Origin: JAQWQB01 sp047636995
Lineage (GTDB): Bacteria; Bacteroidota; Bacteroidia; Flavobacteriales_D; Sanyastnellaceae
Assembly: GCA_047636995.1 (NCBI GenBank)
Contig: JBLIGQ010000001.1
Coordinates: 62,001 to 126,000 of the forward strand
Reading direction: 5' to 3'
DNA: 64,000 nucleotides
Position numbers and translations under genes: made by a program. Below the pieces are notes generated by a model that was not told the DNA's origin, made no database searches, and saw nothing but the letters and a program-made list of their open reading frames with translations. Shown in pieces: positions 41,494-50,411 of the stretch (positions are counted from its first letter, which is position 1; the number at the start of each line of letters is the position of its first letter).

Positions 41494-42668
41494 AGATCCT
41501 CTACTTCTCTCCTCATCCCAACCTTTACCTTCAGATTCCTTCTGGCCCTGGCGTGCACATGCGCGAAATGATGCTTGCATTTGAAACTCTAGGACATGAG
41601 GTAAAACCACTCATAATGGGAGGAACAGACGCTCAGCTCACTACCAGTGGAAGTTCACCAAATCAGACATCGTTAAAAGAACGCATAAAGTGGTTCATTC
41701 CAAAAGTACTTTGGGCAAGTGCAAAGGACATCAACCTGAACAAATTCGACCTTCATGCAAAATCCGAATTACTGAAAGCAATCAAAGAATTTGAGCCCGA
41801 TGTGATTTACGAGAGGACCAATTACGCTATGGTTAGCGGGGTTGAGGCAGCAAAAGAAATGAACATTCCTCATATTTTGGAAATGAATGCTCCCTATCCC
41901 GAAGAAAAAGCGGGCATGGAAGGGAAAGGGTTATTTCACCACAAATCCATTCAGAAAGAAATGGATCAACTCACGAAAACAAACTTGGTTGTAGTTGTTT
42001 CTTCAGCGCTTGAAAACTATGTGAAAAAACGGGTACCTAATCAACAAGTCGTTATCACACCAAATGCCATTCGATCTAACCTAACCCCTCCAGATCAAAA
42101 CGTAAAACTTCGCCAAAAGTTTGGGATAAGCACCCAAGCCTTAGTTTTCGGATTTGTAGGCTCAATTTTCCCTTACCATGGAGTTGACAGATTGATAGAA
42201 GCCTTCGCGAAGCTTAAGATAGAGCAAGCACATTTAGTGATTGTTGGAGACGGATATGTGCTAGACGAGTTAAAAAGCCTAAGTACCCAGCTCAATATAA
42301 CAGACAAGGTTACGTTTACAGGAAGTGTACCACACAGCGAAATTTATTCACACATAGGCGCCATGGACATTACCATTATGGCTAAATCGAATTGGTACGG
42401 TTCTCCTGTTAAAATATTCGAATATGGCGCCATGAACAAAGCCATCATTGCGCCAAATGTCATTCCAGTTCAAGACGTCATGATTCATGAGCAAGATGGC
42501 CTTTTGGTTGAGCCAACGGTTACGAGTATTTCTGACGCTATGAATACGCTGGCAAACGATCCTGAATTGAGGTTAAGATTAGCTGCCTCTTTCCACGCCA
42601 AAGTAAAATCTCAGCACACTTGGACACATATGGCCGAGCTTATTTTGCAGCGCTTAACTTCCAATTAA
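41490..42668 (+). CDS. Glycosyltransferase family 4 protein
   Basis: 392 residues. N-terminal acceptor domain with SGPGVHMREMMLAFETLGHE; C-terminal donor domain with ALVFGFVGSIFPYHGVDRLI (about 213-232), VIVGDGYVLDELKSL and the EX7E region SPVKIFEYGAMNKAIIAPNV (about 304-323). Cytoplasmic, retaining GT-B type. ATGA overlap with the previous gene. It is the last gene before a gap that contains a new promoter box and a direct repeat. Confidence 0.87.
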   Translation: MKILYFSPHPNLYLQIPSGPGVHMREMMLAFETLGHEVKPLIMGGTDAQLTTSGSSPNQTSLKERIKWFIPKVLWASAKDINLNKFDLHAKSELLKAIKEFEPDVIYERTNYAMVSGVEAAKEMNIPHILEMNAPYPEEKAGMEGKGLFHHKSIQKEMDQLTKTNLVVVVSSALENYVKKRVPNQQVVITPNAIRSNLTPPDQNVKLRQKFGISTQALVFGFVGSIFPYHGVDRLIEAFAKLKIEQAHLVIVGDGYVLDELKSLSTQLNITDKVTFTGSVPHSEIYSHIGAMDITIMAKSNWYGSPVKIFEYGAMNKAIIAPNVIPVQDVMIHEQDGLLVEPTVTSISDAMNTLANDPELRLRLAASFHAKVKSQHTWTHMAELILQRLTSN

Positions 42669-42693
42669 AATCAGGTTTGCGACAAATCAGGTT
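42668..42693 (+). repeat. Direct repeat of AAATCAGGTT upstream of an internal promoter
   Basis: AAATCAGGTT occurs at 42668-42677 and 42684-42693, 16 nt apart start to start, 31 nt upstream of the TACTTTTG box at 42724. Spacing of about one and a half helical turns could suit a regulator, but chance is not excluded in this AT-rich gap. Confidence 0.25.
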
Positions 42694-42723
42694 GCTCTTA
42701 CAAAGAATCGTCAATTAGAATGT

Positions 42724-42731
42724 TACTTTTG
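42724..42731 (+). promoter_or_regulatory. Candidate internal -7 box TACTTTTG
   Basis: It matches TAnnTTTG, 18 nt before the TTG start at 42750, in an 81-bp gap within an otherwise overlapping gene run. The spacing supports the TTG as the true start. Confidence 0.5.
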
Positions 42732-42749
42732 CCTCAACGGTAACCGAGA

Positions 42750-43904
42750 TTGAAACTAGCTATATTAACAGACGGAATTTTCCCATTTGCCATAGGGGGA
42801 ATGCAAAAGCATTCTTTTTATTTGGCGAAATTTCTTGTTCAGCAAGGCGTAGACGTGACCTTAGTGCACTGTGTAACGCAAGGAAAAGTTCCAACCAGAG
42901 ACCAGGTTCTTGCAACAATGGAGCTTTCTGAAGCTCCTAACCTTAGAATTATTGGCTTTAAATTTCCAAAAGCAGGATGGTTACCCGGACATTACGTCAA
43001 AGAGAACTACCTCTATAGCATTCAAATTTTCGAAGAGCTCAAATCTCAATGGAATGAATTTGACTTCATCTACGCCAAAGGCTTCTCTGCATGGCACTTA
43101 TTGAATAAGAAGCGAAAAGGAAAGAACTTACCTCCTATCGGAGTTAAGTTCCATGGTTATGAAATGTTCCAGCCCGCTCCCAGTTTCCGTGTCAAAATGG
43201 AGCATTACCTTCTAAGAGGTCCTGTAAAGTTCAACAACATCAATGCAGATTACATCTTTTCGTATGGTGGAAAGATCTCTGAATTGGTTCGAAAAGAATT
43301 TAAAACGAATCTGAGCAACATCATAGAACTCCCTACTGGAATTGAAGCTGCATGGTGCATAGATGCCCCCGTTGAGAAGGTAAATTTAATTCGGAAATTT
43401 ATCTTCATTGGTAGATTTGAAAGAAGAAAAGGGGTTGAAGAACTGAATCAAGTGCTTCGTTCTTTGCCAAAAGAAACACCGTTCTCTTTTGACTTTATTG
43501 GGCCAATTCCACCAAGTCAATACATCAAAGATGACCGCATCATATACCATGGAAAGATGATGGAAAAGGAGAAAATCCAAGCCATTTTAGATCAATGCGA
43601 TGTTTTGGTCACACCTTCTCACTCTGAGGGTATGCCCAATGTGATTATGGAAGGAATGGCACGCGGACTGGCAGTGATTGCCACAGACGTTGGCGCTGTT
43701 GCCGCTCAAGTAAACGAAGAAAATGGATGGCTCATTCAACCAGCAAACATAGCCGCGTTGAAGAAATCAATTTTAGAAGCTATTGAATGCTCTGACGCTG
43801 TTTTACTAGGGAAACGCAATACCTCTCTTGAACGTGTGAAAAACCAATTCACATGGGAAGAAGTGGCAAAAGAAACGCTAGAAAAAATCAAAGCTATTGT
43901 CTAA
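42750..43904 (+). CDS. Glycosyltransferase family 4 protein (TTG start)
   Basis: 384 residues. The TTG at 42750 gives the canonical N-terminus MKLAILTDGIFPFAIGGMQK with the glycine-rich acceptor loop; no ATG lies nearby. The donor domain has IFIGRFERRKGVEELNQVLR (about 216-235) and the EX7E motif in PSHSEGMPNVIMEGMARGLA (about 289-308). It probably adds a sugar of the repeat unit. It has its own promoter box and overlaps the next gene by 8 nt. Confidence 0.87.
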   Translation: MKLAILTDGIFPFAIGGMQKHSFYLAKFLVQQGVDVTLVHCVTQGKVPTRDQVLATMELSEAPNLRIIGFKFPKAGWLPGHYVKENYLYSIQIFEELKSQWNEFDFIYAKGFSAWHLLNKKRKGKNLPPIGVKFHGYEMFQPAPSFRVKMEHYLLRGPVKFNNINADYIFSYGGKISELVRKEFKTNLSNIIELPTGIEAAWCIDAPVEKVNLIRKFIFIGRFERRKGVEELNQVLRSLPKETPFSFDFIGPIPPSQYIKDDRIIYHGKMMEKEKIQAILDQCDVLVTPSHSEGMPNVIMEGMARGLAVIATDVGAVAAQVNEENGWLIQPANIAALKKSILEAIECSDAVLLGKRNTSLERVKNQFTWEEVAKETLEKIKAIV

Positions 43905-45210
43905 AAAAGCAAATAATCGTGTCTATTTCCCTGGGCTGAACGGACTGCGGTTTTTTGCTGCCATTGCAGTCATGCTCACTCACATTGAGCTCATGAAGAA
44001 ACTCATGAAGAACATCTATCCATTTGATCATGGCTGGATTGATATTTGGGGACCATGGGTCACAGGTGTAAATACAGGGTTACCTGTTGTACCTGATTAT
44101 CCGTTCAAAACAATCATTGAAGATCCTGTGGTCAGATGGTACCACCCTATCTTTTCAGAGGCCGGTCCGTTAGGGGTTGTGTTTTTCTTTGTGCTCAGCG
44201 GCTTTCTGATCACGTACCTTCTTTTGGCAGAGAAAGACAGACATTGGAAAATCAACATCAAAGCGTTCTACTGGCGAAGAATCCTGCGTATTTGGCCATT
44301 GTACTTTTTAATCTTCGTACTTGGATTTCTTGTATTACCTCTGATTCCTGCATTCTTCGTTCCCTATCAAAGCTCTGCTTTTGGCATTTCACCTGATGGC
44401 TGGTCAATACCAAGTGACGGAAGTTTTTGGGGCACATTTTTTTGTTACCTATTTATCGTGCCTAATTTGGCCACTGCCATTTACGGGTCTTTCCCCGCCA
44501 TTGGCCAAAGCTGGTCCATTGGAGTAGAAGAACAATTTTACCTCGTTTGGCCACTTTTACTTCGGAAAACAAAACGACCCTTTGTGGTCATGGTCATCTT
44601 TTTCCTCTTCTTTTTGTCTGTGAAGGTTTTTATTGTTTTAGCTGGAGATTTCGTCACGTTTGAGTGGTGGGATATTGCGAAAAAACTCTTCGCCATGAGC
44701 AAACTCGAATGCATGGCTATGGGAGGGATTGGCGCTTGGGTCTTGTATAAAAAGAAAGATGATTTCCTTAAGCTCATCTATCATCCATTGATTCAGGTGG
44801 GAGCATATTTTTGTATTGGTGGACTCTTGTATTTCACTCCGGCAGTCTTCCAGAATGTTATTCACCTTGCTTATGGGGTCGTTTTCCTCATCATTATAAT
44901 TAACGTAAGTTCCAATCCGAAAGCAATTTTCAAATTTGAGCATAAATGGCTGAACACACTTGGCCGCATTTCCTTCGGGATATACATGTACCATATGCTT
45001 ATTATCATTGGGATACTTAGCTTGGTCATTCATTTTGTACCTAAAGAAAGTGCCAATGCTCTCTGGGTAAACTTAATCATCTACTCAAGCACCATTGGAC
45101 TGACAATTGTTGTTTCGTACCTTTCGTATATGTATTTCGAAAAACGTTTCATTAAGAAAAAGAAGAAGTACACAAAGGTCATTAGTGGAGACGAGGCCAA
45201 GGAGAAATGA
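43897..45210 (+). CDS. Acyltransferase family 3 (OafA-like) membrane protein
   Basis: 437 residues, about 10 membrane helices. TTG start at 43897 gives YFPGLNGLRFFAAIAVMLTH, the classic AT3 motif with LR and the catalytic-type His; FFVLSGFLITYLLL and WRRILRIWPLYFL follow in helices 2-3. AT3 enzymes O-acetylate surface sugars using cytoplasmic acyl-CoA. Here it probably decorates the exopolysaccharide. Overlaps: 8 nt before, ATGA after. Confidence 0.9.
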   Translation: MSKKANNRVYFPGLNGLRFFAAIAVMLTHIELMKKLMKNIYPFDHGWIDIWGPWVTGVNTGLPVVPDYPFKTIIEDPVVRWYHPIFSEAGPLGVVFFFVLSGFLITYLLLAEKDRHWKINIKAFYWRRILRIWPLYFLIFVLGFLVLPLIPAFFVPYQSSAFGISPDGWSIPSDGSFWGTFFCYLFIVPNLATAIYGSFPAIGQSWSIGVEEQFYLVWPLLLRKTKRPFVVMVIFFLFFLSVKVFIVLAGDFVTFEWWDIAKKLFAMSKLECMAMGGIGAWVLYKKKDDFLKLIYHPLIQVGAYFCIGGLLYFTPAVFQNVIHLAYGVVFLIIIINVSSNPKAIFKFEHKWLNTLGRISFGIYMYHMLIIIGILSLVIHFVPKESANALWVNLIIYSSTIGLTIVVSYLSYMYFEKRFIKKKKKYTKVISGDEAKEK

Positions 45211-46529
45211 ACGAAAATAAATACAGCAGGTTTCTGATTGGGCTCACCATTTTTTTGAGCTCCTATATCCTTTTCAAAAGACCTTTTGAAGGATACATCA
45301 CTTACCTTGTAATGGTGATTTTTTTCCCTGTCTTTATTTCTAAATACGGCCTACCGAAAATCCCTTTGCTCATCTTTGCTCCGCTTCTAGTTTCAGGTTG
45401 GATCAACATTCAAATTGGGGAAAATGAGCCCGGGCTGTTCTTCAAGATTTTCATTGGATTGTTCTCATCAGTTCTATTCTATCGCTATGTGCTAGAAGCC
45501 TTTAAATTTGACGTGAATGACCTCTTCAAATTATACATTCGCGGCGCACTGATTGTATCTATCATTGGTTTCTTCCAAATAGCCAGCTTTTTTGTTGGGT
45601 TTACACCTGGTTATGACTTCGGATGGTTTTTAAACAAATGGGGGGTTAGTCCCGGTGGTTTGGGAATTCGGATGAATTCAATCTTTTCTGAGCCAGCCTA
45701 TTTTGCGGGTGTAGTTGGGCCCGCATTCTTTGTGGCCATCTACAACGTTTTGATGAAGAAACAAGCCTACATGACCAAGACGCAATCTTACATCATTATT
45801 GGCGCTTACCTATTGACGTTTTCCTCACTCGGAATTATCTCCATCTTCGTAGCGGCATTGCTGCTGCTTGTGAATTATGGTTTTGTTAGATATGCAATCT
45901 TTGTAGGTCCCCTTTTGTATATCGGTTACACCTATGCCTACTCAGAGATTGACGAATTTAGAGACCGAGTAGATGGAACGGTCACGGCCTTCAGTGGCCA
46001 AGGCCCTGTTGATTTAAATGAAATCCACGGCTCCAGTTTCGTGCTCTATAACAACTACGTAATTGCATTAGAAAACTTTAAGAAAAACCCGTTTTTCGGA
46101 ACGGGGCTTGGTTCCCACCCCTTGGCTTTTGAGAAATACTCACTGACCAATGCCCCTGGAATGATTGATCTGAACTTTAACAAGGCAGATGCCAACTCCA
46201 TGCTTCTCCGGCTACTCTCTGAAACTGGGCTTTATGGTGTTCTATTCATGCTCGGTTTTGTATTCTACAATGTTGTTCCTCGAAACAAGTCAGCAAATGA
46301 GACCAATTGGCTCATTTCAAATGGAATTCTCGTAGTAATCATTGTTTATTTGATGAGGCAAGGACATTACTTCATCAATGGCTTTCCCTTTTTCTTGTGG
46401 CTCTATTATTACGTTAGAAAATACAATGATTGGATGATTGAAAATCCTGAGGATGCGCTTTTGCAAGAGGAAGAGTTCAATCAAATTGAAGAGGACGAGA
46501 CCAAACCTACGTTAGTAAAAGCATCATGA
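45207..46529 (+). CDS. O-antigen polymerase/ligase-like protein (Wzy candidate)
   Basis: 440 residues with about 10-12 hydrophobic helices and a large periplasmic loop (about 235-330). GIRMNSIFSEPAYFAGVVGP and NFKKNPFFGTGLGSHPLAF (about 290-308) carry the NP..GTG.G pattern of the Wzy_C/O-antigen ligase fold. It would polymerise flipped repeat units (Wzx at 24234, length control by the kinase at 15292). Sits between two genes with 4-nt overlaps. Confidence 0.82.
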   Translation: MNENKYSRFLIGLTIFLSSYILFKRPFEGYITYLVMVIFFPVFISKYGLPKIPLLIFAPLLVSGWINIQIGENEPGLFFKIFIGLFSSVLFYRYVLEAFKFDVNDLFKLYIRGALIVSIIGFFQIASFFVGFTPGYDFGWFLNKWGVSPGGLGIRMNSIFSEPAYFAGVVGPAFFVAIYNVLMKKQAYMTKTQSYIIIGAYLLTFSSLGIISIFVAALLLLVNYGFVRYAIFVGPLLYIGYTYAYSEIDEFRDRVDGTVTAFSGQGPVDLNEIHGSSFVLYNNYVIALENFKKNPFFGTGLGSHPLAFEKYSLTNAPGMIDLNFNKADANSMLLRLLSETGLYGVLFMLGFVFYNVVPRNKSANETNWLISNGILVVIIVYLMRQGHYFINGFPFFLWLYYYVRKYNDWMIENPEDALLQEEEFNQIEEDETKPTLVKAS

Positions 46530-47569
46530 AAAAAATTCTCTTTCTCTACACTGAGTTAGCTGAATATGTGCTCGCTTCTATGCAAGCCTTGCAAGAACAT
46601 CAGGTTGAACTCCACATTGTTCGTTGGCCGGTCAACTCTGAAGCTCCATTTGAATTTCGAAAACTGGATGATGTGTTTATCTATGACCGAAGCACGTTCA
46701 CTGATGAATCCCTTACAGCATTCGCACGGGATCTTCGACCTGACTTGATTCTGACCTCTGGATGGATTGACAAAGGTTATCTAAAAGTGAATACGTTTTG
46801 GTATCAAAAATGCCCTACAGTTTTGCTGTTAGACAACCATTACACAGGGGATATAAAGCAAAAAATAGCTGCGCTAATTTCGCCCTTTTGGCTCAAAACA
46901 AAATTTTCACATGCTTGGGTGCCGGGTGATCCGCAGTTTGCCTTCGCCAGAAAATTAGGCTTCAAAAAAGAGGATATTCGAACGGGCTTTTATTGCGCAG
47001 ACACTGAACTTTTTACCGCATTTTCAGACAATCATCCCGAACGGGAAACGAGCCTTCCAAATCGATTTATCTACATAGGCAGGTACATCGATTTTAAGGG
47101 AGTTGAAGAGTTGTGGGAGGCATTCACTGCCTTTCGGAAAATGCACCCCGAATGGGAGTTAATCTGCATTGGGACAGGTGAACTATGGGAAAGACGCACC
47201 ACCAATGAAGGAATAAAACACCTGGGCTTCATTCAACCTGCAGACCTCCCTGAGCAGCTTTTGAAAGCAGGTGTATTCGTCTTACCCAGTAGAAAGGAAC
47301 CTTGGGGAGTGGTTATACATGAAATGGCCGCCGCCGGATTCCCTCTGATTTGCAGCAATACCATTGGCGCTGCCACACGTTTTCTTGAAGAAGGTAAAAA
47401 CGGATTCAGCTTTAAAGCGCATACACCATCCTCTATTCAAGAGGCCATGGAGAAAATGGCCCTACTCACTGATGAGGAGCGAAGTAATATGGGAGCGCAC
47501 AGTAAACAGCTCGCAAAGGAATTAACTCCTGATAAATGGGCCACCACATTGTTGTCTTTCTTACCTTAA
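46526..47569 (+). CDS. Glycosyltransferase, GT1/GT4-like
   Basis: 347 residues, GT-B fold. FIYIGRYIDFKGVEELWEAF (about 183-202) starts the donor domain; PSRKEPWGVVIHEMAAAGFP (about 251-270) holds the EX7E-like motif with Glu-Pro-Trp-Gly. The N-terminal domain ends in SHAWVPGDPQFAFARKLGF. It probably transfers one sugar to the growing repeat. ATGA overlap with the polymerase gene. Confidence 0.87.
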   Translation: MKKILFLYTELAEYVLASMQALQEHQVELHIVRWPVNSEAPFEFRKLDDVFIYDRSTFTDESLTAFARDLRPDLILTSGWIDKGYLKVNTFWYQKCPTVLLLDNHYTGDIKQKIAALISPFWLKTKFSHAWVPGDPQFAFARKLGFKKEDIRTGFYCADTELFTAFSDNHPERETSLPNRFIYIGRYIDFKGVEELWEAFTAFRKMHPEWELICIGTGELWERRTTNEGIKHLGFIQPADLPEQLLKAGVFVLPSRKEPWGVVIHEMAAAGFPLICSNTIGAATRFLEEGKNGFSFKAHTPSSIQEAMEKMALLTDEERSNMGAHSKQLAKELTPDKWATTLLSFLP

Positions 47570-47608
47570 CATGAGAAAAGGCTCATTAGAATCAATTAAC
47601 TTCGAAGC

Positions 47609-48556
47609 ATGCCGAACATCTTAGTTACTGGGGGGGCTGGATTTGTTGCCAGCTCACTTGCTGAAAGACTTGCTGAAGACCCCAAGAACCAGGTCGTTAT
47701 TGTTGACAATTTTGTCACCGGTAAACGACTCAATATTCCAACTTCCATCAATGAGAACATCACATTTATCAAATGCGATGTGAATGATCTTCAAGACTTT
47801 TCTGCAATATTCTTCGGCTGGAAGTTCGATTATGTATTTCATTACGCAGCACTAGTGGGCGTGGAGCGGACATTAAAAAACCCCGTTCGTGTCATGAACG
47901 ATTTAGACGGAATCAGAAACGTACTTAGTTTGTGCAAAAACACCGGTGTCAAACGAATCTTCTACTCCTCTTCTTCTGAAGTTTACGGTGAGCCTTTTGA
48001 ATCTCCGCAAAACGAAAAAACGACTCCGCTCAACTCAAGACTTCCCTATGCCATTGTAAAAAATGCTGGAGAAGCCTGGCTGAGAGCCTATCACAGTGAG
48101 TACGGACTGGAGTACACCATCTTTCGGTTTTTCAACACCTATGGCCCTCGTCAAAGCGAAGATTTTGTTATTTCAAGGTTCATCGCTAAAGCACTGGCAA
48201 ACGAACCAATCACAATCTACGGTGATGGCTTTCAAACCAGAACCTTCTGCTTCATTGCAGACAATACGCATGCATGCGCCCAAATCTTCGAAGAAGAAAA
48301 GTACATCAATGACGTTGTAAACATTGGTTCAGACAAAGAAATAACCATCCTTGAATTGGCAACAATCATTATTCGACTTACCAATAGCACGTCTGAAATC
48401 ATCCATCTCCCCCCCCTTCCTGAAGGAGATATGTCAAGAAGAAAACCTGACATCACCAAAATGAAAACTGTTCTCAAGTCTGATCTAACCAGCTTAGAAG
48501 ACGGACTGAAATCTGTAATTGAATCATACAAGCCTGTTTCTGATGTGCGGAATTAA
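47609..48556 (+). CDS. NAD-dependent epimerase/dehydratase (extended SDR)
   Basis: 315 residues. NAD loop TGGAGFVASSLAERL (residues 7-21), YSSSSEVYGEP (catalytic Ser-type region, about 118-128) and the YxxxK pair in PYAIVKNAGEAW (about 147-158), then FNTYGPRQSEDFVISRFIAK. Sequence order resembles UDP-glucose 4-epimerase and UDP-glucuronate decarboxylase; the precise sugar cannot be told. It supplies a nucleotide sugar for the locus. Starts 39 nt after the GT gene and overlaps asnB by 14 nt. Confidence 0.87.
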   Translation: MPNILVTGGAGFVASSLAERLAEDPKNQVVIVDNFVTGKRLNIPTSINENITFIKCDVNDLQDFSAIFFGWKFDYVFHYAALVGVERTLKNPVRVMNDLDGIRNVLSLCKNTGVKRIFYSSSSEVYGEPFESPQNEKTTPLNSRLPYAIVKNAGEAWLRAYHSEYGLEYTIFRFFNTYGPRQSEDFVISRFIAKALANEPITIYGDGFQTRTFCFIADNTHACAQIFEEEKYINDVVNIGSDKEITILELATIIIRLTNSTSEIIHLPPLPEGDMSRRKPDITKMKTVLKSDLTSLEDGLKSVIESYKPVSDVRN

Positions 48557-50411
48557 TGGAATCCTCGGCCTAGAGGGGATCAACAACCCTTCTATAACCA
48601 TTGAGAAAATGAATACGCGTCTCGCCCATCGCGGACCAGATTCAGAAGGCGTTTTTGTTAATGACGCGGTGGCTTTAGGTCACCGCAGACTTTCAATCAT
48701 TGACGTTTCAGATGCAGGAAATCAACCGTTTCACAGCGCTGACGGAAAACTAACCATGGTTTTCAATGGTGAGGTGTACAATTACCTTGAGTTAAAAGCA
48801 GAACTTGATACTTCCAGTTTTAAAACAAAGACCGATACCGAAGTTGTGCTGGCAGCCTATGCTAAATGGGGCATCGATTTTCTTTCGAAACTAAATGGCA
48901 TGTTCGCCTTGGCCATTTGGGACGAAGAAAACAGACAACTAATCCTTGCCAGAGACCGCATTGGCATTAAGCCGCTCTACTATCATATCAGAGAAGACGG
49001 AGTTGTTTTCTCATCAGAAATCAGATCACTTATAGCCAGTGAATTGGTTCCGAAAAATCTGGATTCAAATTCTGTGATAGACTACCTCCGCTACCAAACC
49101 GTTCATGCTCCAAATACCATTTTGGAAGGCGTCTATATGTTGGAAGCGGGCCATTTCATGGCATTTACTGAAAGTGAACAGATACATCAACAATACTGGG
49201 ATCCTTCTTCTATTGAGTTGATAGATGCTCCAAGGCCAGAGCTATTATCAAACATCAAAGAAAAACTGCAGCGAAGTGTTGAGCTAAGAATGCGCGCTGA
49301 TGTCCCTTTTGGCGCCTTTCTATCAGGCGGAATAGACTCCAGCGCCATTGTTGGGCTAATGTCTTCTGTGACAGAACATCCTGTAAGTACCTTTTCAGTA
49401 ACATTTGACGAGAGTGCGTTTTCAGAGGCACGTTATGCGCAGCTCATTGCCAAAAAATTCAACACGAAACATACTGAAATCAAACTTTCACCCAATGATT
49501 TCCTAGAACTTGTTCCTTCCGCATTAGCGGCAATGGACCATCCGAGTGGTGACGGACCGAATACATACATCGTAAGCAAGGTCACCAAAGAATCTGGAAT
49601 CACAATGGCCCTATCTGGCTTGGGAGGCGATGAATTGTTCGCTGGGTATTCGATCTTCAAACAGGCCGTAGACTTACTAGATAAAAGGTGGCTGCAGAGT
49701 TTTCCGAAAACATTTCGTAGAGCAGCAGGTAGTGCTATAAATCTAATAAAACCAGGGATTGCTTCGCGAAAGAAGGCCGCCATCCTGATCCAAGACTACT
49801 TCGACCTAGAATACATTTACCCTTTCTCTAGGTTAGTTCTGGAAGACGAACAAATCAAAGGATTGCTAAATGAGCCCGTTAAAACCCCCAACTTCGCCCA
49901 CGGCTACTTAAAGGAAATACTTGCCCCAACAATGCCCGGGTTTAAGCTCCCCTATCTGAGTAAAATTTCACTTGCTGAAATGGGAACCTACATGCAAAAT
50001 GTTCTACTAAGAGACTCAGACCAGATGAGCATGGCCCATTCTCTTGAAGTGCGCGTGCCGTTTCTTGACCACAATTTGGTTGAGTATGTACTGGGAATAA
50101 ATGACCAGCAAAAATACCCGCGAACGCCAAAAGAATTAATGACCGAAGCCCTTGGTGATCTGCTCCCGAGGGAAATCATTGACCGTCCGAAGATGGGATT
50201 TACCCTCCCTTGGGAACATTGGATGAAAAACGAACTTAAAGACTTTTGCTCAGATCGCCTTGCAAAACTTGGAAAACGTCCGCTCTTCAATGAAAAGGGA
50301 ATTGAAAAATTATGGATGCGTTTCCTAAAAGGAGATAAACACGTTACCTGGTCACGCGTTTGGCCACTTGTTGTTTTGGCGCAATGGCTAGAAGACAATC
50401 AAATTGACTGA
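48543..50411 (+). CDS. asnB: Asparagine synthetase-like amidotransferase (second copy)
   Basis: 622 residues. Start set at ATG 48543 because the glutaminase nucleophile must be Cys2 (MCGINGILG); an upstream ATG at 48519 would bury it. RLAHRGPDSEGVFVND and the PP-loop LSGGIDSSAIVGLMSSVTEH (about 258-277) mark the two domains. Its position after an epimerase and before a glycosyltransferase suggests amidation of a uronic acid in the glycan. It overlaps the epimerase by 14 nt and the next gene by 8 nt. Confidence 0.87.
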   Translation: MCGINGILGLEGINNPSITIEKMNTRLAHRGPDSEGVFVNDAVALGHRRLSIIDVSDAGNQPFHSADGKLTMVFNGEVYNYLELKAELDTSSFKTKTDTEVVLAAYAKWGIDFLSKLNGMFALAIWDEENRQLILARDRIGIKPLYYHIREDGVVFSSEIRSLIASELVPKNLDSNSVIDYLRYQTVHAPNTILEGVYMLEAGHFMAFTESEQIHQQYWDPSSIELIDAPRPELLSNIKEKLQRSVELRMRADVPFGAFLSGGIDSSAIVGLMSSVTEHPVSTFSVTFDESAFSEARYAQLIAKKFNTKHTEIKLSPNDFLELVPSALAAMDHPSGDGPNTYIVSKVTKESGITMALSGLGGDELFAGYSIFKQAVDLLDKRWLQSFPKTFRRAAGSAINLIKPGIASRKKAAILIQDYFDLEYIYPFSRLVLEDEQIKGLLNEPVKTPNFAHGYLKEILAPTMPGFKLPYLSKISLAEMGTYMQNVLLRDSDQMSMAHSLEVRVPFLDHNLVEYVLGINDQQKYPRTPKELMTEALGDLLPREIIDRPKMGFTLPWEHWMKNELKDFCSDRLAKLGKRPLFNEKGIEKLWMRFLKGDKHVTWSRVWPLVVLAQWLEDNQID

